Source: an uncultured Microbulbifer sp. | GTDB taxonomy: Bacteria; Pseudomonadota; Gammaproteobacteria; Pseudomonadales; Cellvibrionaceae | DNA length: 64,000 nucleotides | Reading direction: 5' to 3' | Assembly (NCBI RefSeq): GCF_947498635.1 | Contig: NZ_CANMKV010000018.1 | Span: 1 to 64,000, forward strand | Part shown: positions 9,096-19,000 of the stretch, one piece after another | Layout of the letters: the number at the start of each line of letters is the position of its first letter | How positions within the stretch are numbered: the first letter of the stretch is position 1 | Notes under the pieces: model-generated | Told to the model about the DNA's origin: nothing | Database searches by the model: none | The model's input: the letters and a program-made list of their open reading frames with translations, nothing else | Program-made: the position numbers and the translations under genes

Positions 9096-11198
9096 TCAAG
9101 CCTCGGCGAAACGGGGCTTGTTTTGCAGCCAGCGTTTGATCAGCAGGCGTTGCATCTCCTGATCGAGCACCGGGGATGCGGCAATTCTCTGTACCAGTGG
9201 CAACAGCTCGGCGTCTCGCTGCAGGTCGGCGATACGGTGCTGGATTTCGCCGGTCTGGCGGGTGCCGAGAATCTCACCGGGGCCGCGCAGGCGCAGATCT
9301 TCTTCGGCGATGGCGAAGCCGTCGCTGTGCTCGCGCAGCGCCTGCAAGCGCGCGCGCCCGTTTTGCGACAGCGGCGTACCGTAGAGCAGCACGCAGTGGC
9401 TGGCGATAGAGCCGCGCCCCACCCGACCGCGCAGCTGGTGTAATTGCGCCAGGCCGAGTCGCTCCGGATTCTCGATAATCATCAGGCTGGCATTGGGTAC
9501 ATCAACCCCCACTTCGATTACGGTGGTGGCCACCAACAGGTCGATTTCTCCCGCCTTGAAGGCGCTCATTACCTGCTCTTTCTGCTTCCCTTTGAGGCGC
9601 CCGTGTACCAGTGCCACGCTTGCGCCTTCGAGCATCTCCGCCAATTCCTCGGCGGTGGATTCTGCCGCCTGGGCCTGCAGGCTTTCGGACTCCTCGATCA
9701 GGGTGCAGACCCAGTAGGCCTGGCGCCCCTCGGCGATGGCACTGTGCACCCTTTCCATTACCTGATCGCGCCGGTCGTTGGAGATTGCCACGGTGTTGAT
9801 GGGCTGGCGCCCCGGGGGGAGCTCATCGATGATGGAGCAATCCAGGTCGGCAAAGGCCGACATGGCCAGAGTACGCGGGATAGGCGTTGCGGTCATGATG
9901 AGCTGGTGGGGTTGCAGCCTGCCGGTGACACCGCTGGCGGCGCCCTTCTCGCGCAGTTCCAGGCGCTGGCGCACGCCGAAGCGGTGTTGTTCGTCGATAA
10001 CCACCAGGACCAGGTTATGGAAAACCACCTCTTCCTGAAACAGCGCATGGGTGCCCACCACCAACTGGGCTTCGCCACTGGCAATCTTTGCCAGCTGCTC
10101 GCGCCGCTCCGCAACCTTCAGGCTGCCGGTGAGCTGGGCCACCTCTACACCAAGGGGCTCGAGCCAGTTATAGAAATTGATCCTGTGCTGCTCGGCGAGA
10201 ATTTCTGTGGGTGCCATAACCGCTACCTGGGCCCCCGCGCCGATGCCCTTCAGCGCCGCCATAGCGGCCACCAGGGTTTTGCCTGCACCGACATCCCCTT
10301 GTAAAAGACGCATCATAGGGGTGCTCTGGGCGAGATCTTCGGCGATTTCTTTGCAAACGCGCTGCTGCGCGCCGGTAAGTGAGAATGGCAGTCGTGAGAG
10401 AAAATCCCTCTCCAGGGACTCATTCGCGGGTAGTGCGGGTGCCGCAACCCTGGCGCTGTTGCGACGCAGCTCCAGCAGGCTTAAGTGGTGGGCGAGTAAC
10501 TCTTCCAGTGCCAGGCGCTGTTGGGCTGGGTGTATGCCAGCGGCGAGTTGTTCGAGCTGGGTCCCAGCAGGGGGGGAATGCAGGTATATCAGGGCGTCTC
10601 TGAGGGGGTAGCGCAATGTCTTGGGCAATAACTCTGCGGGGAGGAGTTCGGTAACTGCTCCGCCCTGTAAAAGTTTGATGGCTTGTTGCATCAGCCCGCG
10701 CATGCGCCCCTGGCTTACCCCTTCGGTTAAGGGGTAGATCGGGGTCAGGGTTTCCTCCGTGGTCGCGTTTTCACTACCGACCACTTCGGTTTCCGGGTGG
10801 TAGAGTTCCAGCCCGGCGGCGCCGCGGCGGGCTTCGCCGAAGCAGCGAAGGCGCACACCGCGCACAAACCGATTTTTCTGTGCCGCAGAAAAATGGAAAA
10901 AACGCAGGGTGATAGAGCCGCTCATATCCTGCAGTTTCACGACCAAGCTGCGTCGGCGGCCAAAGACGATATCCGCCGCGCTCACCTCCCCCTCAATTAC
11001 CGCGTCCATGCCGGCGGTCAATCCGGCAATCGGTACTACGCGTGTGCGATCCTGGTAGCGCAGAGGCAGGTGAAACAGCAGGTCCTGCAGGGAGTGGATC
11101 TGCAGCTTGGCCAGCACCTGGGCAAACTTGTCCCCCACCCCTTTGAGGGCGGTGACCGACTGATCCGCAAGACTGCTTATGGCTCGATCAGATGACAC
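9096..11198 (-). CDS. recG: ATP-dependent DNA helicase RecG
   Basis: Branch-migration helicase that remodels stalled forks and Holliday junctions. The N-terminal wedge/OB domain (about 1-190) precedes superfamily 2 helicase motifs: Walker A GDVGAGKT (about residue 295), DEQH box, TATPIPRTLAM, and motif VI QLRGRVGRG. The 700-residue length is normal. Its start overlaps the end of oxyR by 22 bases on the same strand, so the two are co-transcribed, an arrangement also known in pseudomonads. Confidence 0.97.
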   Translation of the reverse strand: MSSDRAISSLADQSVTALKGVGDKFAQVLAKLQIHSLQDLLFHLPLRYQDRTRVVPIAGLTAGMDAVIEGEVSAADIVFGRRRSLVVKLQDMSGSITLRFFHFSAAQKNRFVRGVRLRCFGEARRGAAGLELYHPETEVVGSENATTEETLTPIYPLTEGVSQGRMRGLMQQAIKLLQGGAVTELLPAELLPKTLRYPLRDALIYLHSPPAGTQLEQLAAGIHPAQQRLALEELLAHHLSLLELRRNSARVAAPALPANESLERDFLSRLPFSLTGAQQRVCKEIAEDLAQSTPMMRLLQGDVGAGKTLVAAMAALKGIGAGAQVAVMAPTEILAEQHRINFYNWLEPLGVEVAQLTGSLKVAERREQLAKIASGEAQLVVGTHALFQEEVVFHNLVLVVIDEQHRFGVRQRLELREKGAASGVTGRLQPHQLIMTATPIPRTLAMSAFADLDCSIIDELPPGRQPINTVAISNDRRDQVMERVHSAIAEGRQAYWVCTLIEESESLQAQAAESTAEELAEMLEGASVALVHGRLKGKQKEQVMSAFKAGEIDLLVATTVIEVGVDVPNASLMIIENPERLGLAQLHQLRGRVGRGSIASHCVLLYGTPLSQNGRARLQALREHSDGFAIAEEDLRLRGPGEILGTRQTGEIQHRIADLQRDAELLPLVQRIAASPVLDQEMQRLLIKRWLQNKPRFAEA

Positions 11199-12100
11199 TG
11201 GCTGATAGCCTCACGCAATATATCAATAGCACGGTGGCGTGGAAAACTGGCGCGCCAGGCCAGGGCAACGGTGCGGCGTGGGCCGGGCGCAGTAAAGGGG
11301 CGAGTCTCCAGTAGACCGCTGGCGTATTGTGAGGCATTGGCTGCGGAGAAGGGTAGTATCGTGATGCCGAGCCCAGATGCCACCATGTGTCTCAGGGTCT
11401 CCAGTGAGCTGCCGTCGGCCGCCGTGCGAATACCGCCACCACCACTCTCTTTCTCCATGGTTACCTGCAAATGCGGGCAGGCCTCTAGCACCTGGTCGCG
11501 GAAACAGTGGCCCTCACCGAGCAGGAGTACATTGTCTTCGGTGAGTTGTTTGGGGTCGATATGTTCATATTGGGCGAGAGGGTGTCCCGCCGGCATCAAC
11601 ACTACGAAGGGCTCGTCATACAGGGGCTGGGTGACGACATCGGGCTCGGTAAAAGGAAGCGCGATAATAATGGCATCCAGCTCTCCCTTGCGCAGTCGCT
11701 GGCGCAGAATTGCCGTGTACCCCTCTTCCACGTACAGGGGCATATCGGGCGCCAAGTGCTGTAACTGCGGGATAAAGTGTGGGAATAAATAGGGTCCGAT
11801 GGTAAAGATGGCCCCGACCGAAAGGGGGCTCGCCAACTGGTCCCTGCCCTCGCTGGCGATATCTTTGATGGTCGCGGACTGCTCCAGGACCAATTGGGCC
11901 TGGGCCACGATGCGTTCCCCCAGTGGGGTGGCCTGTACCCGGGTCTTGGAGCGTTCGAAGAGAGCTACACCTAGCTCTTTTTCCAGCTTTTTTACCGCGA
12001 TAGATAGGGTTGGTTGGCTGACGAAACAGCGCTCGGCCGCGCGGCCAAAGTGTTGTTCCTGAGCGAGGGTAACGATATAGCGCAGTTCATTGAGAGTCAT
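11177..12100 (-). CDS. oxyR: Hydrogen peroxide-sensing transcriptional regulator OxyR
   Basis: LysR-type activator of peroxide defence. An N-terminal winged helix (residues 1-60, LRYIVTLAQEQHFGRAAE) is followed by a regulatory domain with the redox cysteines Cys199 (GEGHCFRDQ) and Cys208, at the same numbers and spacing as in E. coli OxyR. This separates it from generic LysR proteins. The 307-residue length is typical. It lies upstream of and overlaps recG. An inverted repeat with ATAG elements just upstream of its start may be its own binding site. Confidence 0.95.
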   Translation of the reverse strand: MTLNELRYIVTLAQEQHFGRAAERCFVSQPTLSIAVKKLEKELGVALFERSKTRVQATPLGERIVAQAQLVLEQSATIKDIASEGRDQLASPLSVGAIFTIGPYLFPHFIPQLQHLAPDMPLYVEEGYTAILRQRLRKGELDAIIIALPFTEPDVVTQPLYDEPFVVLMPAGHPLAQYEHIDPKQLTEDNVLLLGEGHCFRDQVLEACPHLQVTMEKESGGGGIRTAADGSSLETLRHMVASGLGITILPFSAANASQYASGLLETRPFTAPGPRRTVALAWRASFPRHRAIDILREAISQCHLIEP

Positions 12101-12127
12101 GGTAAAGACAATTAGCTGGTCTGATTT

Positions 12128-12153
12128 GATAGCTATTATTCATAAATAATAGC
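12128..12153. promoter_or_regulatory. Inverted repeat upstream of oxyR, candidate OxyR site
   Basis: GCTATTATT at 12132-12140 and AATAATAGC at 12145-12153 form a perfect 9-base inverted repeat with a 4-base centre. ATAG elements occur at 12129 and 12149 (20 bases apart) and again at 12163. OxyR sites are built from ATAG elements at helical spacing, and OxyR usually represses its own gene. The assignment is inference. Confidence 0.45.
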
Positions 12154-12289
12154 CTCTGGCCAATAGTGCGCTTGAACCTGTCTCCTAAAGCACAAAGTTG
12201 GAAAAAAATACCAATTGTGGGCGCGCATATGGGATTGAGGCGCAAAATTTTGCTATATCTTATGGGGGGCAACAGAATGGAGAAACGCC

Positions 12290-12550
12290 ATGGGAGTTTT
12301 ATCCTGGATTATCCTTGGACTGATAGCCGGCGCCTTAGCAAAATGGATTATGCCGGGTAAAGATCCCGGTGGTTGGATAGTGACCATGGTGATTGGCATT
12401 ATCGGTGCCTTTATTGGCGGTTGGCTGGGTGCTCTGATCGGGTTCGGTGGACCCGTGACCGGTTTCGGGTTTGGCGACATAATAACAGCCACCATTGGTG
12501 CGATTATCTTTCTCGCTGTCTACCGCCTACTCAAACGACGCGGTAATTAG
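12290..12550 (+). CDS. GlsB/YeaQ/YmgE family stress-response membrane protein
   Basis: An 86-residue very hydrophobic protein with three predicted membrane segments and the family pattern ALAKWIMPGKDPGGWIVTM, repeated glycines and a basic C-terminus (LLKRRGN). Members are often induced by general stress, but their biochemical role is unknown. A TGGAG ribosome site precedes the ATG. It is a single gene between oxyR (divergent) and the epimerase gene. Confidence 0.88.
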   Translation: MGVLSWIILGLIAGALAKWIMPGKDPGGWIVTMVIGIIGAFIGGWLGALIGFGGPVTGFGFGDIITATIGAIIFLAVYRLLKRRGN

Positions 12551-12781
12551 TTCAACACCAGAGAGGCAGAATGAAATGGCGAGGCACAAGTTGCCCCGCA
12601 CCAGTATTCATGGATGGTTATGCCGCAATCGTTTGCGGATCAATTTTGGGGTGTCGCTCAATCCTTGAGTGAACAGGATCAGGGTTCCTCTGGCTGGGTT
12701 TCTCCAGTGGGACTCAACAGCATAAAATCAAGGGAATATGGTAATTGACGCTATCCCAGGCGTCGGATTGCCGGGAACTAT

Positions 12782-13666
12782 ATGACAGAAAAAGAGAAGC
12801 TTTGGATCCTTGGGTGTGGTGACCTCGGGGCGCGTTTGGCGCTGAATATAGATCGCAAGCAATACAGCGTGTATGGAATGCGCCGCAACCCGCTTGTAGC
12901 GCTGGCCAGTAAACGTCGCGCAGATGCGGTCAACTGGCGTCGAGGGGATGCTACCCGAGTGGGGGATATCGAGCGTTTGTTGGCGGATGGTGCAGATATT
13001 GTTCTCGCCACATTCACCCCCGATGAGCACACTCCCGGCGGTTACCAGCGCGCCTATGTGGAGACAGCTCGGGCGCTGAGTGAGGCCATTCCCCGCCTGC
13101 CGAAGCCACCGCGCCTGGTGATTTGGGCATCCTCGACCCGGGTGTATGGTCAAAGTGGTGACGATTTCCTGGATGAACAGACGCCACCTGCCCCGAGCGG
13201 TTTTCAAGGGGAGGCTCTGCTCGCGGCGGAGGATATTATCCGCTCCGCCCTACCCGCGGCGTGCATTGTGCGCTTTGCCGGAATCTATGGGCCTGGGCGC
13301 GACCGCCTACTCTCCCAGGTGCGTGCCGGGCGCTGCGCGCCGCCCCAGCCACCGCAATTCAGCAATCGTATACACGTGGATGACTGCATTGGTTTCCTGC
13401 TGCACTTGGTTGAGCGGCACAAGCAGGGCTGGGCACCAGAGCCCCTGTATATCGGTGCCGACAGCAAGCCGGTGCCCATGTATGAATTGCAGCAGTGGTT
13501 GGTTAAAGCGATGGGGTACACCAGTGCCCATTTGCGCGAAATCGTACAAACCAGTGAGCGCCGCTCGAAAAAACTCAGTAACCAGCGCATGCTCGCCAGT
13601 GGCTACCAGCTCAAATATCCCGATTACAAAGTGGGTTACAGCGCGCTGCTGGAGGCGGAGGGGTGA
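12782..13666 (+). CDS. NAD(P)-dependent epimerase/dehydratase-like SDR protein (YeeZ-like)
   Basis: A 294-residue extended short-chain dehydrogenase-type protein. The Rossmann glycine motif GCGDLGARLA is at about residue 11, WASSTRVYG near 119 corresponds to the strand-4 serine/threonine and tyrosine region, and FAGIYGPGRDRL and NRIHVDDC are typical of the YeeZ/NAD-epimerase group. The canonical YxxxK pair is not clear: the region after VYG reads GFQGEALLAAE, as in other YeeZ-type proteins. The substrate is unknown. It is convergent with ridA, with a hairpin between them. Confidence 0.82.
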   Translation: MTEKEKLWILGCGDLGARLALNIDRKQYSVYGMRRNPLVALASKRRADAVNWRRGDATRVGDIERLLADGADIVLATFTPDEHTPGGYQRAYVETARALSEAIPRLPKPPRLVIWASSTRVYGQSGDDFLDEQTPPAPSGFQGEALLAAEDIIRSALPAACIVRFAGIYGPGRDRLLSQVRAGRCAPPQPPQFSNRIHVDDCIGFLLHLVERHKQGWAPEPLYIGADSKPVPMYELQQWLVKAMGYTSAHLREIVQTSERRSKKLSNQRMLASGYQLKYPDYKVGYSALLEAEG

Positions 13667-13691
13667 GAGAAAAAGCGTAGTCCGACAGAGG

Positions 13692-13714
13692 AGCCGGGCG
13701 CCGGCCCGGCTTTA
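13692..13714. terminator. Hairpin between converging epimerase and ridA genes
   Basis: AGCCGGG and CCCGGCT form a 7-base GC stem around a GC-rich loop, followed by TTTAG on the plus strand. It sits between the two convergent stop codons and could end both transcripts, though the T-run is short. Confidence 0.5.
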
Positions 13715-13722
13715 GTTGCTGG

Positions 13723-14106
13723 TTAAGGCACCATGACCCCTTCGGCCTCAAATTGGGCCCCCAGTGGCAACTCTTTGACCACCACGGTGGCGCGTGCCGG
13801 GTAGGGTTCTTGAAAAAGTTCTGCCATCACTTCATTAACCGCGGCAAAATTCTTGCTGTCGGTAATGTAGAGGTTGAGTTTCACAATATGCTGCAGGGAG
13901 CCATCTGCGGCCTCACAGACGGCATTAAGGTTGCGGAATACCTGATGTGCCTCATCGGCGAAGCTGCCGGAAATCATCTGCTGGGTCTTAGGGTCCAGTC
14001 CTATCTGCCCGGACAGATACACCGTATTGTTGACCTTTACCGCCTGTGAGTAGGTTCCGGCTGCCGCCGGAGCCTTGTCTGTTTTGATGATCGCGCGGTT
14101 TGGCAT
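13723..14106 (-). CDS. ridA: Reactive intermediate/imine deaminase RidA
   Basis: RidA-family (YjgF/YER057c) deaminase that hydrolyses reactive enamine/imine intermediates such as 2-aminoacrylate. Signatures are APAAAGTYSQAVKVN, VYLSGQIGLDP, the long helix with FRNLNAVCEAA, and the catalytic arginine in PARATVVVKELPLGA. At 127 residues it has normal length. The ATG at 14106 has a GGAG site upstream, so an in-frame ATG four codons earlier is less likely. It lies downstream of gmk-rpoZ-spoT, as in pseudomonads. Confidence 0.94.
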   Translation of the reverse strand: MPNRAIIKTDKAPAAAGTYSQAVKVNNTVYLSGQIGLDPKTQQMISGSFADEAHQVFRNLNAVCEAADGSLQHIVKLNLYITDSKNFAAVNEVMAELFQEPYPARATVVVKELPLGAQFEAEGVMVP

Positions 14107-14223
14107 GAGGCACTCCATTACTTATTACTATTTGCGGAAGGAAAGCGGGTAAATATAGCCTGCTTTGCGGCAGATGACAGCAGCAGTAGAGCCGGGTAAA
14201 TGTGGGTAGCTAGTTTCGGCCGG

Positions 14224-16341
14224 TTACGGTCGCGAGATGCGGATGACCGACGGCAGATTGCGCAGCCTTTTCATCACCCGCGCCAGGTGAACACGGCCGC
14301 TGACTTCCAGGGTCAGAGAAATCACGCTGTTGTGCGCGTCCTTCTCGTCCACGTTGATCTGTTCAATACTCGCACCCTCTTCGGTGATACGGGTGGCCAG
14401 ACGCGCGATAATGCCGCGCTCGGATTCCACCTCCACGCGCACGTCACCGAGGAACTCCCCGCGTACATCTGGCGACCAGTTCACCAGCATCAGGTTTTCC
14501 GGGTGTTCGCGGAATTCATTGGTATTGCGACAGGTATCCCGATGTACCACGACACCTTTGCCCGAGCTGATATGGCCGATAATCGTATCCCCGGGAATTG
14601 GCCGACAGCAGCGTGCAAAGCTGATCATCATGCCCTCCTGGGCGTCGATGGTCAGCGGTGAGGAGATATTGCTCGCTTCCGCCTCTTCGCTGTGTACAGG
14701 TGCCAGCAGTTTGGCTGCGGAGAAGGCAACCTTGTTGCCTAAGCCTATCTCCTCCAGCAGTTTTTCCAGGGTTGCACACTTGGCTTCCTGCAGGCCCTGC
14801 TCAATCTGTTCTGGCGTCAGCTCTTCGAGGCGTGTATTGAACTTACCCAGGGCCTTTTCCAGCAGGCGCCGCCCGAGGGCAATGGAGTCGTGGTGGCGCT
14901 GGTGCTTGAGGAAGTGGCGAATGGCGCTGCGCGCCTTGGCGGTGACGACAAAGTTGAGCCAGTTGGGATTTGGCTGGGCGTTTCTGCGGGTGAGAATTTC
15001 CACTTTTTGCCCACTGGCGAGCGGTTGCGAAAGCGGTGCCAGGCGCTGGTTGATACGCACTGCAACACAGGAATTACCGATGTCTGTATGCACCGAGTAG
15101 GCGAAATCTACCGCGGTGGCGCCGGCGGGCAGGTCGACAATCTGTCCCTTGGGGGTGAAGACATAGACTTCGTCAGGGAACAGATCAATTTTGACGTTTT
15201 CGATAAACTCGAGGGAATCGCCGGCGCGCTGTTGCATCTCCAGCAGCCCCTGCACCCAGCGGCGTGCGCGTACCTGGCTGGTGCCGCCGGTGTTGATTAC
15301 CTCGTCACCAGAGGCCTTGTACAGCCAGTGGGCGGCGATGCCGCTGTTGGCCATCTCGTCCATTTCCTTGGTGCGGATCTGCACTTCGATGGGTACCCCG
15401 TGCATACCCAGTAACACGGTGTGCAGCGACTGGTAGCCGTTGGATTTGGGGATGGCGACATAGTCCTTGAACTCGGAAATGACCGGCTTGTATAAGCTGT
15501 GCATCACACCGAGTACCCGGTAACAGGTGTCCACGCTATCCACAATAATGCGGAAGGCGTACACATCCATAATTTCCTTAAAGGACTTCTTCTTGGTGCG
15601 CATCTTTTGGTAGATGCTGAACAGGTGTTTCTCGCGGCCGATCACCAGGGAGCTGATGCCCTCCCGCTGCAGACGCAGTTCTATGGCGTTTTGGATTTTT
15701 TCCAGCAGCTCTTTGCGATTACCGCGCGCGGCCACAAGTGCGGCACGCAGGCGACTGGCACGCAGTGGATGGGTGGCAAAAAAGGCGCGATCTTCAAATT
15801 CGATACGTACATCGTTCATGCCCAGGCGGTGAGCGATAGGGGCGTAGATTTCCAGGGTTTCGCGGGCGATGCGCTGGCGTTTTTGCGGCTTTAGCGCGCC
15901 GAGAGTGCGCATATTGTGCAGACGATCGGCCAGTTTAACCAGAATCACGCGGATATCGCGCGCCATGGCCAGTGCCATTTTCTGGAAGTTCTCTGCTTGC
16001 TTCTCCGCGGCGCTATCGGTTTCAAACTGGGTCAGTTTGGAGACGCCGTCGACGATCTCGGCAACCTCACCACCAAACTGTTCTTCCAGCGCGGCCTTGG
16101 GTATACCGGTGTCTTCGATCACATCGTGGAGCATGGCCGCCGCCAGGCTCTCGTGATCCATATGCATGCCCGCGAGGATAGTGGCCACTGCCAATGGGTG
16201 GGTCACATAGGGCTCACCCGAACGGCGCTGTTGGCCGTCGTGGGCTTGCTCCGCATAGAAATAGGCGCGACGGACTATCTGAATTTGCTCGGGAGGCAGG
16301 TATGAGGAGAGGCGGTGGGCCAGACTATCGATGGTGTGCAA
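14224..16341 (-). CDS. spoT: Bifunctional (p)ppGpp synthetase/hydrolase SpoT
   Basis: Stringent-response enzyme controlling the (p)ppGpp alarmone. The N-terminal HD hydrolase domain is intact (HDVIEDTG near residue 71), so it is a SpoT rather than a hydrolase-dead RelA. The synthetase domain contains YQSLHTVLLG and EVQIRTKEMDEMANSGIAAHW. A TGS domain (FTPKGQIVDLP) and a C-terminal ACT domain follow. The 705-residue length matches SpoT. It follows rpoZ by 55 bases on the same strand within the gmk-rpoZ-spoT operon. Confidence 0.97.
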   Translation of the reverse strand: MHTIDSLAHRLSSYLPPEQIQIVRRAYFYAEQAHDGQQRRSGEPYVTHPLAVATILAGMHMDHESLAAAMLHDVIEDTGIPKAALEEQFGGEVAEIVDGVSKLTQFETDSAAEKQAENFQKMALAMARDIRVILVKLADRLHNMRTLGALKPQKRQRIARETLEIYAPIAHRLGMNDVRIEFEDRAFFATHPLRASRLRAALVAARGNRKELLEKIQNAIELRLQREGISSLVIGREKHLFSIYQKMRTKKKSFKEIMDVYAFRIIVDSVDTCYRVLGVMHSLYKPVISEFKDYVAIPKSNGYQSLHTVLLGMHGVPIEVQIRTKEMDEMANSGIAAHWLYKASGDEVINTGGTSQVRARRWVQGLLEMQQRAGDSLEFIENVKIDLFPDEVYVFTPKGQIVDLPAGATAVDFAYSVHTDIGNSCVAVRINQRLAPLSQPLASGQKVEILTRRNAQPNPNWLNFVVTAKARSAIRHFLKHQRHHDSIALGRRLLEKALGKFNTRLEELTPEQIEQGLQEAKCATLEKLLEEIGLGNKVAFSAAKLLAPVHSEEAEASNISSPLTIDAQEGMMISFARCCRPIPGDTIIGHISSGKGVVVHRDTCRNTNEFREHPENLMLVNWSPDVRGEFLGDVRVEVESERGIIARLATRITEEGASIEQINVDEKDAHNSVISLTLEVSGRVHLARVMKRLRNLPSVIRISRP

Positions 16342-16396
16342 TGCCGCGTGCGCCTCTCATATAACTCACAAAACTCTCAGTCAGAACGGACTGAAA

Positions 16397-16660
16397 TCAA
16401 ATATCCTGGTCGGACAGATAGGCCGGAGCTGCCATTGGTGCGGGGGCCTCTTCGCGATCTGGTTGGTCGAGGATGCTCGCATCCACCAAGCCCTCCTCGA
16501 TTTCGCGCAGTGCGAGTACCGTGGGCTTGTCGTTCTCTTCTGGAACCATCGGATCGTGGCCGCCGGTAGCGATCTGGCGGGCGCGCTTGCTGCCCACGAT
16601 AACGAGTTCGAAGCGGTTGTCTACGTGCTCCAGGCAATCTTCAACAGTAATACGTGCCAT
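16397..16660 (-). CDS. rpoZ: RNA polymerase omega subunit RpoZ
   Basis: Small subunit that stabilises the beta-prime subunit and contributes to the ppGpp site of RNA polymerase. The N-terminus [20 protein letters not shown] and the KRARQ motif are diagnostic. It is 87 residues long. It lies between gmk and spoT in the usual gammaproteobacterial order. Confidence 0.97.
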   Translation of the reverse strand: MARITVEDCLEHVDNRFELVIVGSKRARQIATGGHDPMVPEENDKPTVLALREIEEGLVDASILDQPDREEAPAPMAAPAYLSDQDI

Positions 16661-16761
16661 AAACTTTCGGTTCCATTCACTGTGCCCGGGGAGGGCGAAT
16701 TCTGTTCGGAGGGCCGGTTATTTTACCGGACCGCGGAGTGTACGCAATTCGATCAACCGCC

Positions 16762-17412
<651 letters not shown>

Positions 17413-17614
17413 TTATAACCGAAGCGGCTACCCGAGCGGAGGCTAGCAGTCGCGGAAGATTGGGTGAAAGGCTAAACCCCGGCCGGAGTTGGGGGGTAGG
17501 TGTTGGGAGTTTCAGGAGGCGCTACAAACTGCCACCTGAACCCGGCCGGGATCGCCCAGCGGGAGTTTGTTCAGCCACCACCAAAAATCTGCGGCTGAGA
17601 CTCACCCCTTGTTG

Positions 17615-18859
17615 CTAATCGCAAACGACAGCGACTGTATCCTCTTTACCACTGATTGCCAACCACCCCCAGGCCAGAGCACTGATAGTGATATAGGTGG
17701 CCAAAATTGGGACAAATTGTGCATTTAACAGTGTCAGCCCCCCGGCATAGAGTGCCAATCGCAGAGGCTCCAGGTACTTTGTCAGTGGGTGGTTGTCGAG
17801 GATACGGCCGTTGATCACCAAGCTAAAAACCAAGAGGGCAACAATTGTCAGCAGCGCGCCTGAGGCTAGGCTTTGGTAGTACCACAATAGAGCCAGGGTG
17901 GCGGTGGAATAGCATAGATGTTGAGCAAAGGCGTAAAAGCGCAGGCCCCGGCGGATCTGCGGATCAAAGCGCTGGAAGTGCGCCAGGTCGGTGGAGGGTA
18001 CCGGCATTGCCGCCTCGGCGTCGGCGGGCCGGTAACCGGTGGGGCGGAACCAAAGGGTAAATTTGTCCCACCAGTTTTTTGTGTACCAGGCGTCCTGGGC
18101 CATACGTTTCAGATGCTGCAGGTTGGCTGCAAGCGGATCGAAAGTGTTGAGGGGTTTGCGCACACCATAAATACAGGGTTCCTGCTCCAATTCTTCCTGG
18201 TAGGTGCCAAACAGCCGGTCCCATAAAATCAGGATGCCGCCGTAGTTTTTATCCACATATACTTGGTTTTGTGCGTGATGCACACGGTGGTTGGAAGGGG
18301 TAATCAGCAGCCATTCCATCCAGCGAATCTTGGGGATTTTTTGCGTATGTACCCAGAACTGGTAGATCAGATCGATGGCACCGGCCGCGATCACCATCTC
18401 CGCGGGTAGGCCAATGAGTAGGAGGGGCAGGTAGAAAACCCAATCCAGTTGCAAACCACCGCTGGATTGGCGCAGAGCGGTGGTCAGGTTGTAGTCCTCG
18501 CTCTGATGATGCACTAAGTGTTCTGCCCAGAATACATTCACTTCGTGACAGAGGCGATGCTTCCAGTAATAGCAAAAATCGTAGGCCAGGACGGCCAGTA
18601 ACAGATGCCATCCATTGTTCAGGGACCAGTTGAAGCCGACGGCTTGATAATAGGGCTGTAACAGTTGAAAAAGCGGAAGGTAAATTATCAGAAATAGGCT
18701 TTTGTAAGTCAGTCCGAGTGTGCGGCTGAGGATACCCGTACTTAAATTACCCAGGGCGTCATTGAGGCGATAAACCCCCCACCCTTTCCAGCGGTCCAGG
18801 GCGAGCTCTGTGAGCACGGCGATCAGAAAAAAAGGGATAGCGAAGGTAATTAGATCCAC
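17615..18859 (-). CDS. Sterol desaturase/fatty acid hydroxylase superfamily membrane protein
   Basis: Integral-membrane di-iron oxygenase-type protein. The three histidine clusters are visible: HRLCH (about residue 100), HLVHH (about 112) and HRVHH (about 190), the last in the context SNHRVHHAQN and followed by GGILILWDRLFGTY. After this core (about 1-230) comes a soluble linker and, unusually, a hydrophobic C-terminal block (about 305-405) with three to four further membrane segments. This arrangement resembles alkylglycerol monooxygenase-like members rather than short carotenoid hydroxylases. The substrate is unknown; an ether lipid or sterol-like lipid is inference. It is a single gene. 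Confidence 0.85.
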   Translation of the reverse strand: MDLITFAIPFFLIAVLTELALDRWKGWGVYRLNDALGNLSTGILSRTLGLTYKSLFLIIYLPLFQLLQPYYQAVGFNWSLNNGWHLLLAVLAYDFCYYWKHRLCHEVNVFWAEHLVHHQSEDYNLTTALRQSSGGLQLDWVFYLPLLLIGLPAEMVIAAGAIDLIYQFWVHTQKIPKIRWMEWLLITPSNHRVHHAQNQVYVDKNYGGILILWDRLFGTYQEELEQEPCIYGVRKPLNTFDPLAANLQHLKRMAQDAWYTKNWWDKFTLWFRPTGYRPADAEAAMPVPSTDLAHFQRFDPQIRRGLRFYAFAQHLCYSTATLALLWYYQSLASGALLTIVALLVFSLVINGRILDNHPLTKYLEPLRLALYAGGLTLLNAQFVPILATYITISALAWGWLAISGKEDTVAVVCD

Positions 18860-19000
18860 GGCGACCTCTTATTGTTATTGCGCTTTGGTCTACCTCGAAC
18901 TGTGCCACACAGATCCACTCGGACAAATATTCACAGGAGCTGGATTCCGAAATCCGTCAGTGTTCGCTCGCAAAAATCAGTCTCCCCGCCATAAATCTCT

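Noticed and set aside
9444..10304. 286-codon open frame on the plus strand opposite recG
   Set aside because: It is the reverse shadow of a GC-rich, clearly identified recG. The translation lacks any family pattern and has no ribosome site.
12571..12672. 33-codon frame with a GAGAGG site between the stress membrane protein and epimerase genes
   Set aside because: The peptide shows no helix, signal or conserved pattern and the remaining gap looks non-coding.
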